From contig OX377203.1 in NCBI GenBank assembly GCA_947396885.1, positions 11,145,298 to 11,209,297 of the forward strand: a stretch of 64,000 bases of DNA, given 5' to 3'. The position numbers and the translations under genes were made by a program. Of this stretch, positions 32,770 to 43,188 are shown in pieces (the first letter of the stretch is position 1; each line of letters starts with the position of its first letter). The stretch is from Heligmosomoides polygyrus polygyrus. Its lineage: Eukaryota; Nematoda; Chromadorea; Rhabditida; Heligmosomidae. The notes below the pieces were generated by a model that had not been told where the DNA came from, made no database searches, and was given only the letters and a program-made list of their open reading frames with translations.

Positions 32770-33930
32770 GAACCTTGAAATTTGACTGCGATTGTTCCGT
32801 TTAAAGTCTAGTTTTTTCCTTGTTTACCTATCCATAAAATGTGCACCGTGTAACTGTCTATTAAGTTTTTGATATTGAATGAATTCTCTTTGGTATGTGC
32901 GTCGGTACCTCGGCAGTTAAGCCTTTATTCAGACAGTCGGTCTGAGCCGCCGCTCATCACCGCGCACACGGCTCAAGAATGCCGCGTGCCCCGGGAGCTT
33001 GCCTTTTATGGCCGTTGACGGGGGGAAGCCACGCCTCCCGGGTCGGCGGGCTCGGCCGCGGCTCACCGGAGACACGGCCAGGCACACACAAAGTAAACAA
33101 TACAGCACGTTTCCTACGAGAACTACTCCCTAGAGACAATTTAAACTCAAAAAACAAATGCTAAATACAACAAATAATCATTGTAACACAACAATAGGGT
33201 AGAAATACAACAAAACACATCAATCCCTACTTAACAATTGGAGGTTTTTTGGCATATGCAAGAATTCCATGCAACCTGCTTTGTAACACAATAAACACAA
33301 TTGCAAGGATTTCAAACTTAATCAATAATATAGATGAGCACATGCACATCGATACTGAGGTTCTTGTCTGTCGATAATTCGTTCGTTTGATCCCTTTTCA
33401 TTATCTGTACTGCCTTCACAATAAATATTGTACTCTCTCTAGCATATTGTGTCCGCATGATACACCTCGGGAACTATATGCTTCGTAAATCTGCGGTGAC
33501 CGTTAGCTCCGCTCTTTTTCGTATATTCGTTTTTTGCTATAAATACTCAGGATCTTTAATCTAGCCTACAGTTTATCCTCCGTCTGCCTCGGAAAACTGT
33601 ATCAGTTCTTCTCGCTCAGCTACTACCCGTCACCCCTCGTCTACGCCTACCTGGCCTCCACTACCGAAGGCATAGATGTGTGAGTACTCCTGAACCCAAC
33701 CGACTATGGGCACGCACCCAGTATATGCTAGTCAATCCGTACGATACATAATTCACATCTATGATCGAAACGCTCAACCTCACCCGACTCCTCATCTTTA
33801 CTGTAAGTCCACTGACGATGGCATCGTCATATTCAGCAAGAGATGGATGAGAGTTTTCGTCCAATAAATAGCCAATGTCACCGCATAAAACAGACCATGG
33901 AGAAATCTAGCGCTTCTATTCGAAAACGGG
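32770..33930. other. no gene recognised
   Basis: Intergenic sequence downstream of the srsx-like gene. A GC-rich island (32945-33085) has a small inverted pair but no recognisable coding. Confidence 0.4.
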
Positions 33931-33939
33931 CTTCTATTC

Positions 33940-34680
33940 ATCAATGTTCAAGAGCAGCTCCCGTGAGGTAGACTCACCACGAAATGCTATCTCAAGCCCA
34001 GCAATAAAAACATCATTATGCACTATCGTTCGACTCATCCCACCCCAATTTAGAAATTGTGAAAAGGAACACGTTCCATACGGCAGCGGGGCTCTCTCCA
34101 GCAAAAAATGGATCGTAGGCTCAGGAACTTTACAACAAGGAAGTGGGCAAAACCAGGAAAATAAAAATACGCCGGAGGCTCTCTCCAGCAAGATCACTTT
34201 CCTAATCCCGTTTGTCTCTGATGATGGCAGCACTTCCATCAGAAGATGCCTCAGGAAAACGGGATTAGATGAGTCTGTAATTCTTACGGAATTACCGCCC
34301 AGTAGTATGAAACACCGGCTGGTAAGAAACTGCATGTACGACCACCATTGTGTTACTCGCAGCTGTGTGATCTGTCCGGCTGGCAGGGATGGAGACTGCG
34401 CCGCTTCTGATGCAGTTTGCAGCATCACCTTCACAGCTGTGGTGGGAATTACATCGGGGAGATTTCTCGCTCACTCCACGTGCGCGCCAAAGAACACTTG
34501 GTGGGCAAGCAATTGTCGTGGGTTTCCACTGCACCGGGTGACCACAGGGTCAACAGCTCCACGGAGAGGACTTTGGGGTCACACTCAAAATTTTAGTGCG
34601 TGAGCCCCAAACGTCGGCGCGGAAAGCCCTTGAGGCATTTTGGGATACCGGCTACTGACTCCAAAACTAACCGGAAAGGG
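33940..34680 (+). pseudogene. Penelope-like element fragment, GIY-YIG region
   Basis: From about 34190 the frame reads PFVSDDGSTSIRRCLRKTG, HRLVRNCMYDHHCV and RSCVICPAGRDGDC, parallel to the linker and cysteine cluster of the copy at 19834-18746. After a frameshift near 34430, GGNYIGEISRSLHVRAKEHL follows; this copy keeps YIGE. The two copies are clearly different in sequence. The reverse transcriptase part is missing or unrecognisable. Confidence 0.75.
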
Positions 34681-34921
34681 GAGTGCCCATATATATATTA
34701 TATAACGTGGAAGCTCAAGCCGTACCTCCGGCTAGCATTCTCGTAAGATTCCTTTGGAACTGTCACGAACTCTACTGCTCTGATCGCCTGGAAATCCTTG
34801 GTTAGGTGAGATCGGTTGCTGTCTCCATCTCATCTTGTGTACGTCTAATTAATCGCAAAGTCTAGTAGGGTTGAGGAGACCTCTAGTCGAGTGGTTACAC
34901 TTAAACTTATTTTCTTTCGAG

Positions 34922-34945
34922 CTCCGAAGGCGATTCCGCCGAAAC
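34922..34945 (+). ncRNA. degenerate hammerhead motif 3' of Penelope fragment
   Basis: Stem II GGCG-ATTC-CGCC (34929-34940) followed by GAAAC, and AATAAACG shortly after, in the same position relative to its element as the motif at 18477-18511. The first core half reads CTCCGAA, not CUGANGA, so it should be inactive. Confidence 0.45.
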
Positions 34946-35270
34946 TTAAACCCAATAAACGCTGATAAGAACCTCGCCTAGAGTTTTAGAGAGAACAAGT
35001 ACGAGATCTAGAATTCTTTTAAAAATTGCGGTCTGCCTTTTGATTACTCTCCGTTAGAACTCCAAAGGCTGTGAAGAAGTGAACTGAGAGGTCTCTACCT
35101 TCAGTTGGTATTGGCCCTCGAGCTCTCTATCTCGAAGATGCTGCTTGAACACTATAAATAAATTGTAGACAGAAGTAGCGATGCCTGTAGTGTAGGGGAG
35201 GATGAGGTACGTAAATCCAACCTAGTTCCTGAATTTTCTGGCTGGCGCCTCAGCTTCACGACATGAGGAT

Positions 35271-36714
35271 CGGAGATGAGCGGATTAACCGTTATCGTTA
35301 TCCGTTATCAGGTTTCCGGTGGATTTGGGCATATTTTTTCGTTCTGTTGTTCGTTATCCCGGGATTTTTCGCCGGATAACGAACAGCAAAATGTGACAAG
35401 CTTGTGATTACTTAATTGAATATAAGGACAATTTTAACACATTCACGACGAGAGCGTTTTCGCGCATAATGCAGGCGACGGCTTTTGGCGCGCGTATGTG
35501 CGTTTAGTATGTTTCCGTAATGGGAGACGTTCTTATCTTGTGAGTTACGATAAAACCAATCATATTTCTGTTTACGCAAACCCAATATTGATTTCTTACT
35601 ACAATTTGGGAATTTGAAAAGGAAATCGAACAAGAACGTCAATAAACAAAGTTCTTCCCAAAACTCCGCTGTCCATTCAAATGAGTAGACATCGTCGCGA
35701 ATGTGTTAAAAAAAATCGTCATGTGTTTTTCCCACTAGCAGTCGAGATACGCTTGCAATGCCAGGTCGGTGCCTTCTCGGAGTCCTCAATGCTATAAATA
35801 GACTAAGCTATTTAATAGTTCATAGCGCGTTTTGAAATGCTGAACAATGCCTTGCTCATTTCTATTTGTGGGATGGGTTTTCACCAAATTTCTTCTAGTA
35901 AAAAAACCCAGTCGATCAGGGGAGAAAAGGACAAACATCCATACGAATCACCTCGTTTTAAGGATGTGCCAGATACTCCGCATCTACATGACTTTTAGCG
36001 CTTTTTGAAACGATGTTAGGCACTAGCAGCAATTTACAATTTACTCTTTATAAAGCAATAGAGGGAGTTTTATTAGATCTGGGCAAGAATTAGTGTTAAA
36101 TTTATTTTGAGAGTATACAAAAAGCGACTCTTTTTAACGACTACCGCACCAGAGCCCAGAAATTCCCGTGAGATCTATCCATAGTGACTTCATTTCAGCT
36201 GAAAAACATGAATAAAGGATATAAGACGACGGTAGTGCCAGATGCGACACGCAATCTACTCTTACGTGATATGTTGGAGGCACTTTCAATGCGTATTTGG
36301 CCAGTACAATGGCTTGCGGTGGTCAGCCGATGGACAATTCAGTGCATTATCCTGCCCGGATAAGCCAGGTGCCAATACATCGACCCCGAAAGGATGGAAG
36401 GCTTGGTTGACCTGGAGGGAAATCCGAAGCAAGAACATTGAGTCGGAGAGCATGCGACAGGCGGCACTTCCGACTGCACTACTACGTGCCTTTAAGAAAA
36501 AACACCAGTAAGAATGTTCTAAGTGGCTTATTATACATGTGACATGGACATTGTTACAACTACCGACCTACCACTGGAGAAAGAATGGTTTAAAAGTTGT
36601 TTTAAATTTTGTTGTTTGTTCGTTATCCGTTTTTCCGTTATACGGCCATTTTTAGGCAAAATTATCCGTTATCCGTTATCAGGGTTGCAAAATTTTGTTA
36701 TACGCTCATCCCTG
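35271..36714. mobile_element. non-autonomous hAT-like element, 1.44 kb
   Basis: Flanked by the 8-bp duplication ATGAGGAT (35263-35270 and 36715-36722). Ends CGGAGATGAGCG and, inverted, CAGGGATGAGCG, followed on both sides by runs of TTATCCGTTATC. An 8-bp duplication and CAGGG-type end suit the hAT superfamily. No transposase was recognised. A SINE (36210-36502) is nested within. Confidence 0.75.
36210..36502 (-). repeat. tRNA-derived SINE, diverged copy
   Basis: Minus-strand copy of the SINE at 13600-13895. Recognisable by AATGCGTATTTGGCC, GCGGTGGTCAGCCGATG and GGATGGAAGGCTTGGTTG on the plus strand, with AATAAAGGATAT as remnant of the CCTTTAT tail. Confidence 0.75.
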
Positions 36715-36789
36715 ATGAGGATTCTCTTGTCTTGTAGGACGTAGACATACTTCCTTCCTAGGCGTTTTTGACTTTATGTTTGTTTTTTT

Positions 36790-36865
36790 TTGTTTTTTTA
36801 TTATGTTCGCCAGGGTCCGAACCTGGGTAGCGTAGAACCTTATTTCTGTGGCCCTGCCATCCAAT
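36790..36865 (-). repeat. possible tRNA-like module
   Basis: Minus strand contains ACCCAGGTTCGGACCCTGG (B-box-like with a paired stem) preceded by TTGGATGGCAGGGCC. No A-box match of quality. Confidence 0.3.
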
Positions 36866-37845
36866 AAATCTTAATGAAGCATCCCTTTAGAGTCAGGCCA
36901 AGAACACAGAAGAACCTATGGTGATTGGTCTAAATATTTGAAAGGTAGTACCCTTCTCTTACCGTATGTTCGGTGGTTCAGTGATTTATTCTTGAGCGAT
37001 ATGAACAGAGCTGATGTTACGTCTTTATTGTACGACGATGGATAACCAGCTGATGTAATAGGGTTAGGGTGCCCCCCCCCCACCTCATTGACGAGGGTCG
37101 GGGCGAAGGGGTAGGTGTCGTCGTCGCTGGTGACGATAGAACCTCCTTTTCGTGTAGTTCAGCTTTCGGTGAATCCATCTATAGAAGTGTGTGAGATATA
37201 CCTGGAAGTGGACGTCGATACCGCGACGAGTAACTTCAGATGTGTTGACGCTTCTTTCAAAGTGATATCCTTTATTACAGTGTAATTTAGAGAATATTCA
37301 CATACTTAGAACATACAGCGCTTACAAAGTATTTTTAAAACGAATCTAGTGAAAAAACAACGGCAACGATAACGCCCCAGGCGTATTAGTGAAACAACAA
37401 CGAATCGGTTTAAGCAACACTGAGCAAGGGAATGTATGTAGACTGAGCAAATGAGTATAATCCAGAGAAGGAAGAGTAATAAAGATTGTATGCACGCTAA
37501 TGGTAAGATCTGACACGAACACGGTAAATGGAGCACGCATAGAATCACTGGGTTGGCACTAGTTGACCACAATAAAACTAACAAACTGTAGACTACTGGC
37601 GGATTCTGAGACAACTAATATATATCAAACAATCCGGCAAATAGTTTGTGTAGTAAAAGTAAAAATAAATAAATACAAGCGTGTACAACATAATACAGAT
37701 AGTCACTCAGGATTTGTCGCTGGCATGAGATCAATGGCACCACATAGAAGGGCGAATTAGCTTAAAGGCGTTGCATACTGACAAACTGAAGTCTTGTATT
37801 CCTTTCACTTCAGGCATTGCTTGTGCTGGAACACATTGTTTTTAG

Positions 37846-39847
37846 GTTCATTCAGGGTCAGCTCGACATAGCAGCTATGTGCAGTATCTGCAGTATCTGG
37901 CTACCTCACCCTTTCGCACATGCGCGGAAGATCGTCATGCAGCTTACAGAGCACATGAAGATGGAAAGGATCCGGCTGCTGAGCACGAGTATAGGTAACT
38001 CGGCCGCTTACCTTAAACAACAGCAGGCGTGATTACAGCAGTTAAGATGTTCTGAGGACGGATTCATAATAGGTAAGGTTAAGGACGAAAAAGTTTACTC
38101 AGTGAAGATACTGGGTGGAGGGCAAATTTGGTATTCATGAACAGCTTATCAGCCTAGTCATTCATGCGAAAAAATTCGTTGAGCGATTCATCCAGTGGTG
38201 AGCATTTCGATTCAGGTTGAAGTTGATTTGTAGACATCGTTTCCACTCAGTATAATAGATAGTTAGTGGGAGTCCTCAAAGAATAATTGATCTTTAGATG
38301 CTTATGTGCGGTTGGACATGTGTACTTCTAGCGAAACAGCGTTTCTTTGCCAAAAAAATATTAGCAACCACACAAAATTTTTACTCGCTTATAAAAAGGA
38401 GAAAAGAATCTCGTGTATCACCTTGGTTCACCAGACACAAAGATAATGTTCACAAGACACAAAGATGATGCAACATACCAGGCTGACCAATAATTCTTGT
38501 CCGAAAATTTTAAAAATTCTATAATTTTCCTTAGAAGTGTTACAATATCAGGCAAGTGTAAAAATCTTCTAGAAGGTTCTTCAGAGTTCCACGCTAGGGG
38601 TATATAAGGCGCAGTCGCCGCGTCTAGCTACCAGTACAAGCTAAAATGGACCAAGGTCGAATTCGTACGTTCGTGTACTACGAGACTCGTCCGCATCGCA
38701 AGGAGTTTCTCGAGGACCTGGTCACTGGGGATGAGAGCTGGGTCCTCTACGACAACGTCGCCCGCCGTGCCGTCTGGATCACGCGCGGAGAATAACCGCC
38801 GACGACGCCGAAAGCCGACCCGCACCCGCTGAAGATCATGTTCTGCTGCTGGTGGGACGCCAAGGGCATGCTGTACTTCGAGCTGCTCCCGCAAGGCAGG
38901 ACGGTCACCGCCTCCATCTACACCGATCAGCTCGAGGAACTAGCCGCCACCATCCGAGAAAAGCGTCCCCGACGGGCCTCGGTCCACCTGCTGCACGACA
39001 ACGCGCGCCCCCACGTGGCGAAGGAGACCCAGCAGAAGTTGACGACGCTCGGCTGGGAGACGGTTGCCCATCCGCCGTATTCCCCGGACCTCGCCCCCTC
39101 CGACTACCGCTTGTTCCGCCCGCTGAAGCACCATTTGGCCGGAAGAAAATTCACCAACTACGACAACCTCAAATCCGACATCGCGGACTTCTTCGAGTCG
39201 CAGCCCCCGGAGTTCTGGGCGAAGGGCATCGGCGACCTGCCCAATCGATGGGCCACTGTCGTGGATAACTGTAGCGATTATATTGTTGATTAGACTTGCT
39301 TTTCAATAGAGTTGAAAAAAATAAAAATGGTGAAATTTTCGGACAAGAATTATTGGACAGCCTGGTACTTGGATTATATCAATTCTCCATATTATAATTC
39401 TATATATTGATTCTAGAATACATATTTCGATTTCTAAATTAGGGCGTTTTCAACACACTTTGCTTTGACCGACACCATAAGACGTATGTTTGGGGTTGTT
39501 TATTGTTGTTTTGTGGCTTTAGAACCAAAAACAAAGGAATTTTGTGTGGAATGGGGACCTTGACGATTGCGTGAAGAACTGCTCACGAATGAACCTCACT
39601 GGGTAAAACTTACCCACTGATAAGCTTGCTTAGTGAGGATGATGGGTGTAGGGTAGATTTGATAATCATAAGAGTGGGTAGCGCTATCACTGCATACACC
39701 TACATCTCGAACTGGTCATACCCATATGAAAGGACTAGTGAAGATTTGCTTTCAAACTTTCGAGTCATAGCTTTCTACGCTTTTAGTTCTGCTGGAGGCA
39801 CTCTCCGACAAGAGCATCGAAGATCACTGTATCGGCCATGCGTTTAA
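37846..39847 (+). CDS. unrecognised gene, last two exons
   Basis: Exon 37846-37994 follows TTTTTAG and reads HSSYVQYLQYLATSPFRTCA, EDRHAAYRAHEDGKDP and AAEHEY. It ends at ATAG|GTAACT in phase 2. Exon 39787-39847 follows GCTTTTAG, completes the codon and reads SAGGTLRQEHRRSLYRPCV before a stop. Phases join exactly, both acceptors are nematode-like, and composition is protein-like. The intervening 1.8-kb intron contains a mariner copy. Earlier exons were not found between 32231 and 37846. I do not recognise the family and assign no function. Alternative: chance open frames, but the matching phases and short terminal exon argue against it. Confidence 0.45.
38478..39365 (+). mobile_element. mariner derivative, 888 bp, internally deleted transposase
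   Basis: TIRs of about 30 bp begin CCAGGCTGACCAATAATTCT on the left and the inverse on the right; TA at 38476-38477 and 39366-39367. The frame starts MDQGRIRTFVYYE and jumps directly to HRKEFLEDLVTGDESW, so the helix-turn-helix domains (about 150 residues) are deleted. The catalytic part continues to YIVD* at 39293 with one in-frame TAA near 38794. The second and third Asp lie in LLHDNARPHVA and YSPDLAPSDYRLF with 34 residues between, the mariner DD34D spacing. Coding GC content is far above the surroundings. It cannot be autonomous. Confidence 0.9.
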
Positions 39848-39849
39848 GA

Positions 39850-41090
39850 AATATTTGTATCGAGCCTAAAGAACTGCCGTTTGAGGAAAACTAAGCGATC
39901 GGCCCAGCTTGTCCTTAAGCCAGTGACGTTATTCTAGCGGATCAGGTCGAGGAAGATAGGACTGTTCAAGAGTTTATTATTGAGCGCTATTTCGCATAAT
40001 ATTTTTGAATTGTTAATAACTAACAATTGCTCCCAGACGTAGCTGATCAAAATATGTTTGGATTTGGGTCTAAAGATAAATTCGTGGAAAAGAAAGGAAT
40101 TAAAAGCAAAATCGGCAACGCTATTCTGCTTGATAAAGGCTCTACCCCATCCCTAAAGTCGGGTAGTTTTTCACTACCCTTTACTCTAAACCGGTTTTCA
40201 TGAATGTTGAGTAGCGCAAGAAATTTTACCCCATCCTCCTCGACCTCTGAATATTTGCTTATCAATTTGGAATCGATAGTGATAATAACCATCAGTCCCT
40301 GGATGATAAAATTCTACCCTACCCTCCACTCACCGCTTCACTCTTCTGAATCACAGGAAATGCTCAATTTTCCACCCACTAACCACATAACCCAGGATAT
40401 CAATCATGAATCCTTTCTCTGACGTGAGAACAAGGAACTAACCGCGTCGAAGCGCTCCTTCCGTACGCGACACACTGCTGTCCAGGTATGAAGTGGGTTA
40501 GCTCCGTTCAACATTCGAGACGTCAGCTGGTAAGCGGCAAGCTATAATAAAAAACGACTGCTTGTTGGAATACCTGGTGGGAAAGCCACCAAAAGACCTA
40601 CCCGGCTGCCCCTTTCTCCTCCACTATGAAGCTGAATATGCGTGTAATGATTGCACGCTTCTTGATAAAGCGTTCGATAGTCGGCTCGTGCTTGCTGACA
40701 CCAGTATGGCTGATCTGGTACGAGATCCTGTCTCCAGGCGTCTAACAGCGACGACATCAGCCATTCATAGGCAAGGCGACGGAGAGTGTCCTTAATAGAT
40801 GAGGAATACTCTCCCAGTTTATGGTAGCGTTAAAAACCAAATGCTAACCTGCAGTTCGCTGACCTCTGGAGCTGCTTCACGTGTACCAACAGTTCGTAGT
40901 TGCTCCAGAGCCTTTCGTGAGTGCGCGAAAACGAACTTGCCAAAGCTCACGTTGTCGCGGTCATCGACGCATAGTTTTCGACAGCAGAACGCATGTCCGA
41001 CAGCCAGTGCCAGAGGACTGAAATGGACTGGTAAATGAGATACTGAAGGTATGATGTGCGAATCCGCTTTTTCTGGGCTTGCGGCGGCCA
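39850..41090. other. no gene recognised
   Basis: No exon with supporting splice sites or similarity. Overlapping open frames at 40540-41040 on both strands have no recognisable family. Confidence 0.35.
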
Positions 41091-41094
41091 ACGT

Positions 41095-41290
41095 GGCGGT
41101 TGGCACGCATGATGTCGTCCCAGGTGCGTCGCATTAAGTGTCTCCCACTACTGTAGAGGGCGGAGCGATACGCACGATTACCGTACCCTAAGGGGTCCGC
41201 GCCCACCACGGCCGAGAAGATGAGAAGAGTTGTGCAGAGTGCGCATTGCGGCTGTGGAGCAGGTGCTGTGCGCATACCTGTCCCTTTTCT
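41095..41290 (-). repeat. dispersed repeat R3 copy
   Basis: Inverse of the unit at 9430-9605 and 25640-25805; contains GATTACCGTA and CAGAGTGCGCATTGC. Confidence 0.5.
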
Positions 41291-41879
41291 CTTTTTTGTT
41301 CTTCAAAAAAAGTAGCCCACTCAAAGATAACTTTGCGCGGTAAACGGCATTTAATGCATGAGAAATAAAACAGCTCGAAAAAATGACGACCACATGCCGC
41401 CTCTGGGATTACAAAGACGAAATGAGAAAACGAGCAAAACACCAAGTCTCGTCCTTTTCTACACTTCCTTAGACTACGACAGTTTCATTCAGCTGTCGCT
41501 CAGGCCATGTTCTCTTTTCAACTTCTCCCATTGGTGTTGTGCTTTCTTTTGCTTGTTTAATAGTTTCTCAGTTGAGTGCAGTCTTTACCAGCGTGGATGT
41601 GACTAATTTGACCTTTATTGCTTTCGTTAAAGTGTATAATAAGCCCCCTCTCCCTCACCAGCTGCCAGATTCTTTAACCGCTTATCGGCTGGTAACGGTA
41701 TATCGGTTATTGTATCTGTATCACTTACATACTACATAGGCTGATATAATGCATCCGCTATGAAATAACAACGGCGGTATCGTTGATGAATCTGGTCCCA
41801 GGAGTCGCTCACCGCTCCAATGCAAAAGAAAACTAGAAGAGAAAATGCCTCCACACTTTTGCAGCAGACAATTAAACCG

Positions 41880-42510
41880 CTCGCAGGAACCAAAACTTCC
41901 GCTTAGGCGGCACTCATCCTCAGCTTTGCCGCCCACTCAATGTCCAACGCGGTTTCGTTATCATTATCGTTATCAGTTTCCATTCTCGATCCCGCCACGA
42001 TCACCTAGAGCCCAGACAGAAGTTGTCGAAAGCGATGCGGCTGCAGCGGCAATGCTGCGGCAACCTCTGCTTCTCTGCCCTATATTTAAAGATAGGGCTG
42101 CCGCGTTGCCGCAAAAGTGTGCGGAGAACGAATAAGGTCCTCAATCACCATCTTGCCACAAAGTTCGCTCTGCTCATCCGTTAAGTCCGACGCAAACTTT
42201 TGCGGCAACGCCACAGCCGTATCTTTAAGAATAGAGCTGAGAATCAGCGTTTGCCGCAGATGTGCCGCCAAACCGGCAGCAGCTGCCGTCAACGCGGCAG
42301 TGGCAATAATGATTCAACGCATTATTGCCGGTGCAGCCGCTTTGCTGCCGATAATTTCTGTCTGGGCTCTAGCTGATCTCGGTAGGATCTAGAATGGAAA
42401 CTAGAATGGAAATAATAATGATAATGATAATGAAACCGCGTTGGCGATGGAGTGGGGCTACAAAGCTGAGGATGAGTGCTTCCTAAGCGGCAGTCTTGCC
42501 TCTTAGGCAT
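41880..42510. mobile_element. large palindromic TIR element
   Basis: Outer arms pair around GCGGCACTCATCCTCAGC / GCTGAGGATGAGTGCTTCC and GGTTTCGTTATCATTATC / GATAATGATAATGAAACC. The interior contains CTTTTGCGGCAACGCC-type MITE modules. Exact ends and target duplication not determined. Confidence 0.55.
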
Positions 42511-43188
42511 CTGGCGTACCTCCGAGTCGTTCCAGCGACTGGTCGTGGCGATAGTGTTGCGAGGGTAACTACGCTGTTTGTAGCTAGTCCGCGGTTTAGC
42601 GTTCGCGTGTAGAGGCCATGCGGCCTAATCGCTGTTGGAAATTCTCATTATGACGCGAGGCGCGGCGATTGGAGTATAAACGGGGCTTATCGGATTGTTC
42701 GCGTGGCGGACGCAGACGCAGATGGGTGCGCCTTTGCTTGCCCTGGCAATCCGACAGGGATCATTTCGACCGAAATCAGTCGTCCGGAGCTGTCAATCTT
42801 TCACACAGTTCCCTTCTCTAACGCCGTCCATCACATCCTGCGCAACCCCATAAGACTTGAAATCATAAGAAATCATTGCGCGAGCTTGGACACCAAGTGT
42901 CGGAAACAGCAGAGGGATCTACATATCGTACCGGTAGTCGCCATACGACCGTCATAGTTTTTCGCGCTGCGTGCGCCGCACTTTCCACGGCGTAAAACTT
43001 CTATTTCTTGCCTTAACAACTCACTTTCTCAGCAGCTCTGGTGGACACCTTCTAACTACCGCGTAGTGCTGCTTGGCCTTGTCACGCATGTCCTGTTTCC
43101 AAAGCAACGCACAAGTGAAGACGTGAGCCCACCATGTACACATAGCGTCGCCTTCTGTGAGCGCTGTAGCGCAGTCTAAAACACTCAA

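Noticed and set aside
32945..33160. GC-rich island as a promoter or exon
   Set aside because: Open on both strands because of composition; no motif or splice support.
37306..37614. Hydrophobic minus-strand frame of 102 codons
   Set aside because: No family resemblance, no splice support; composition alone makes it hydrophobic.
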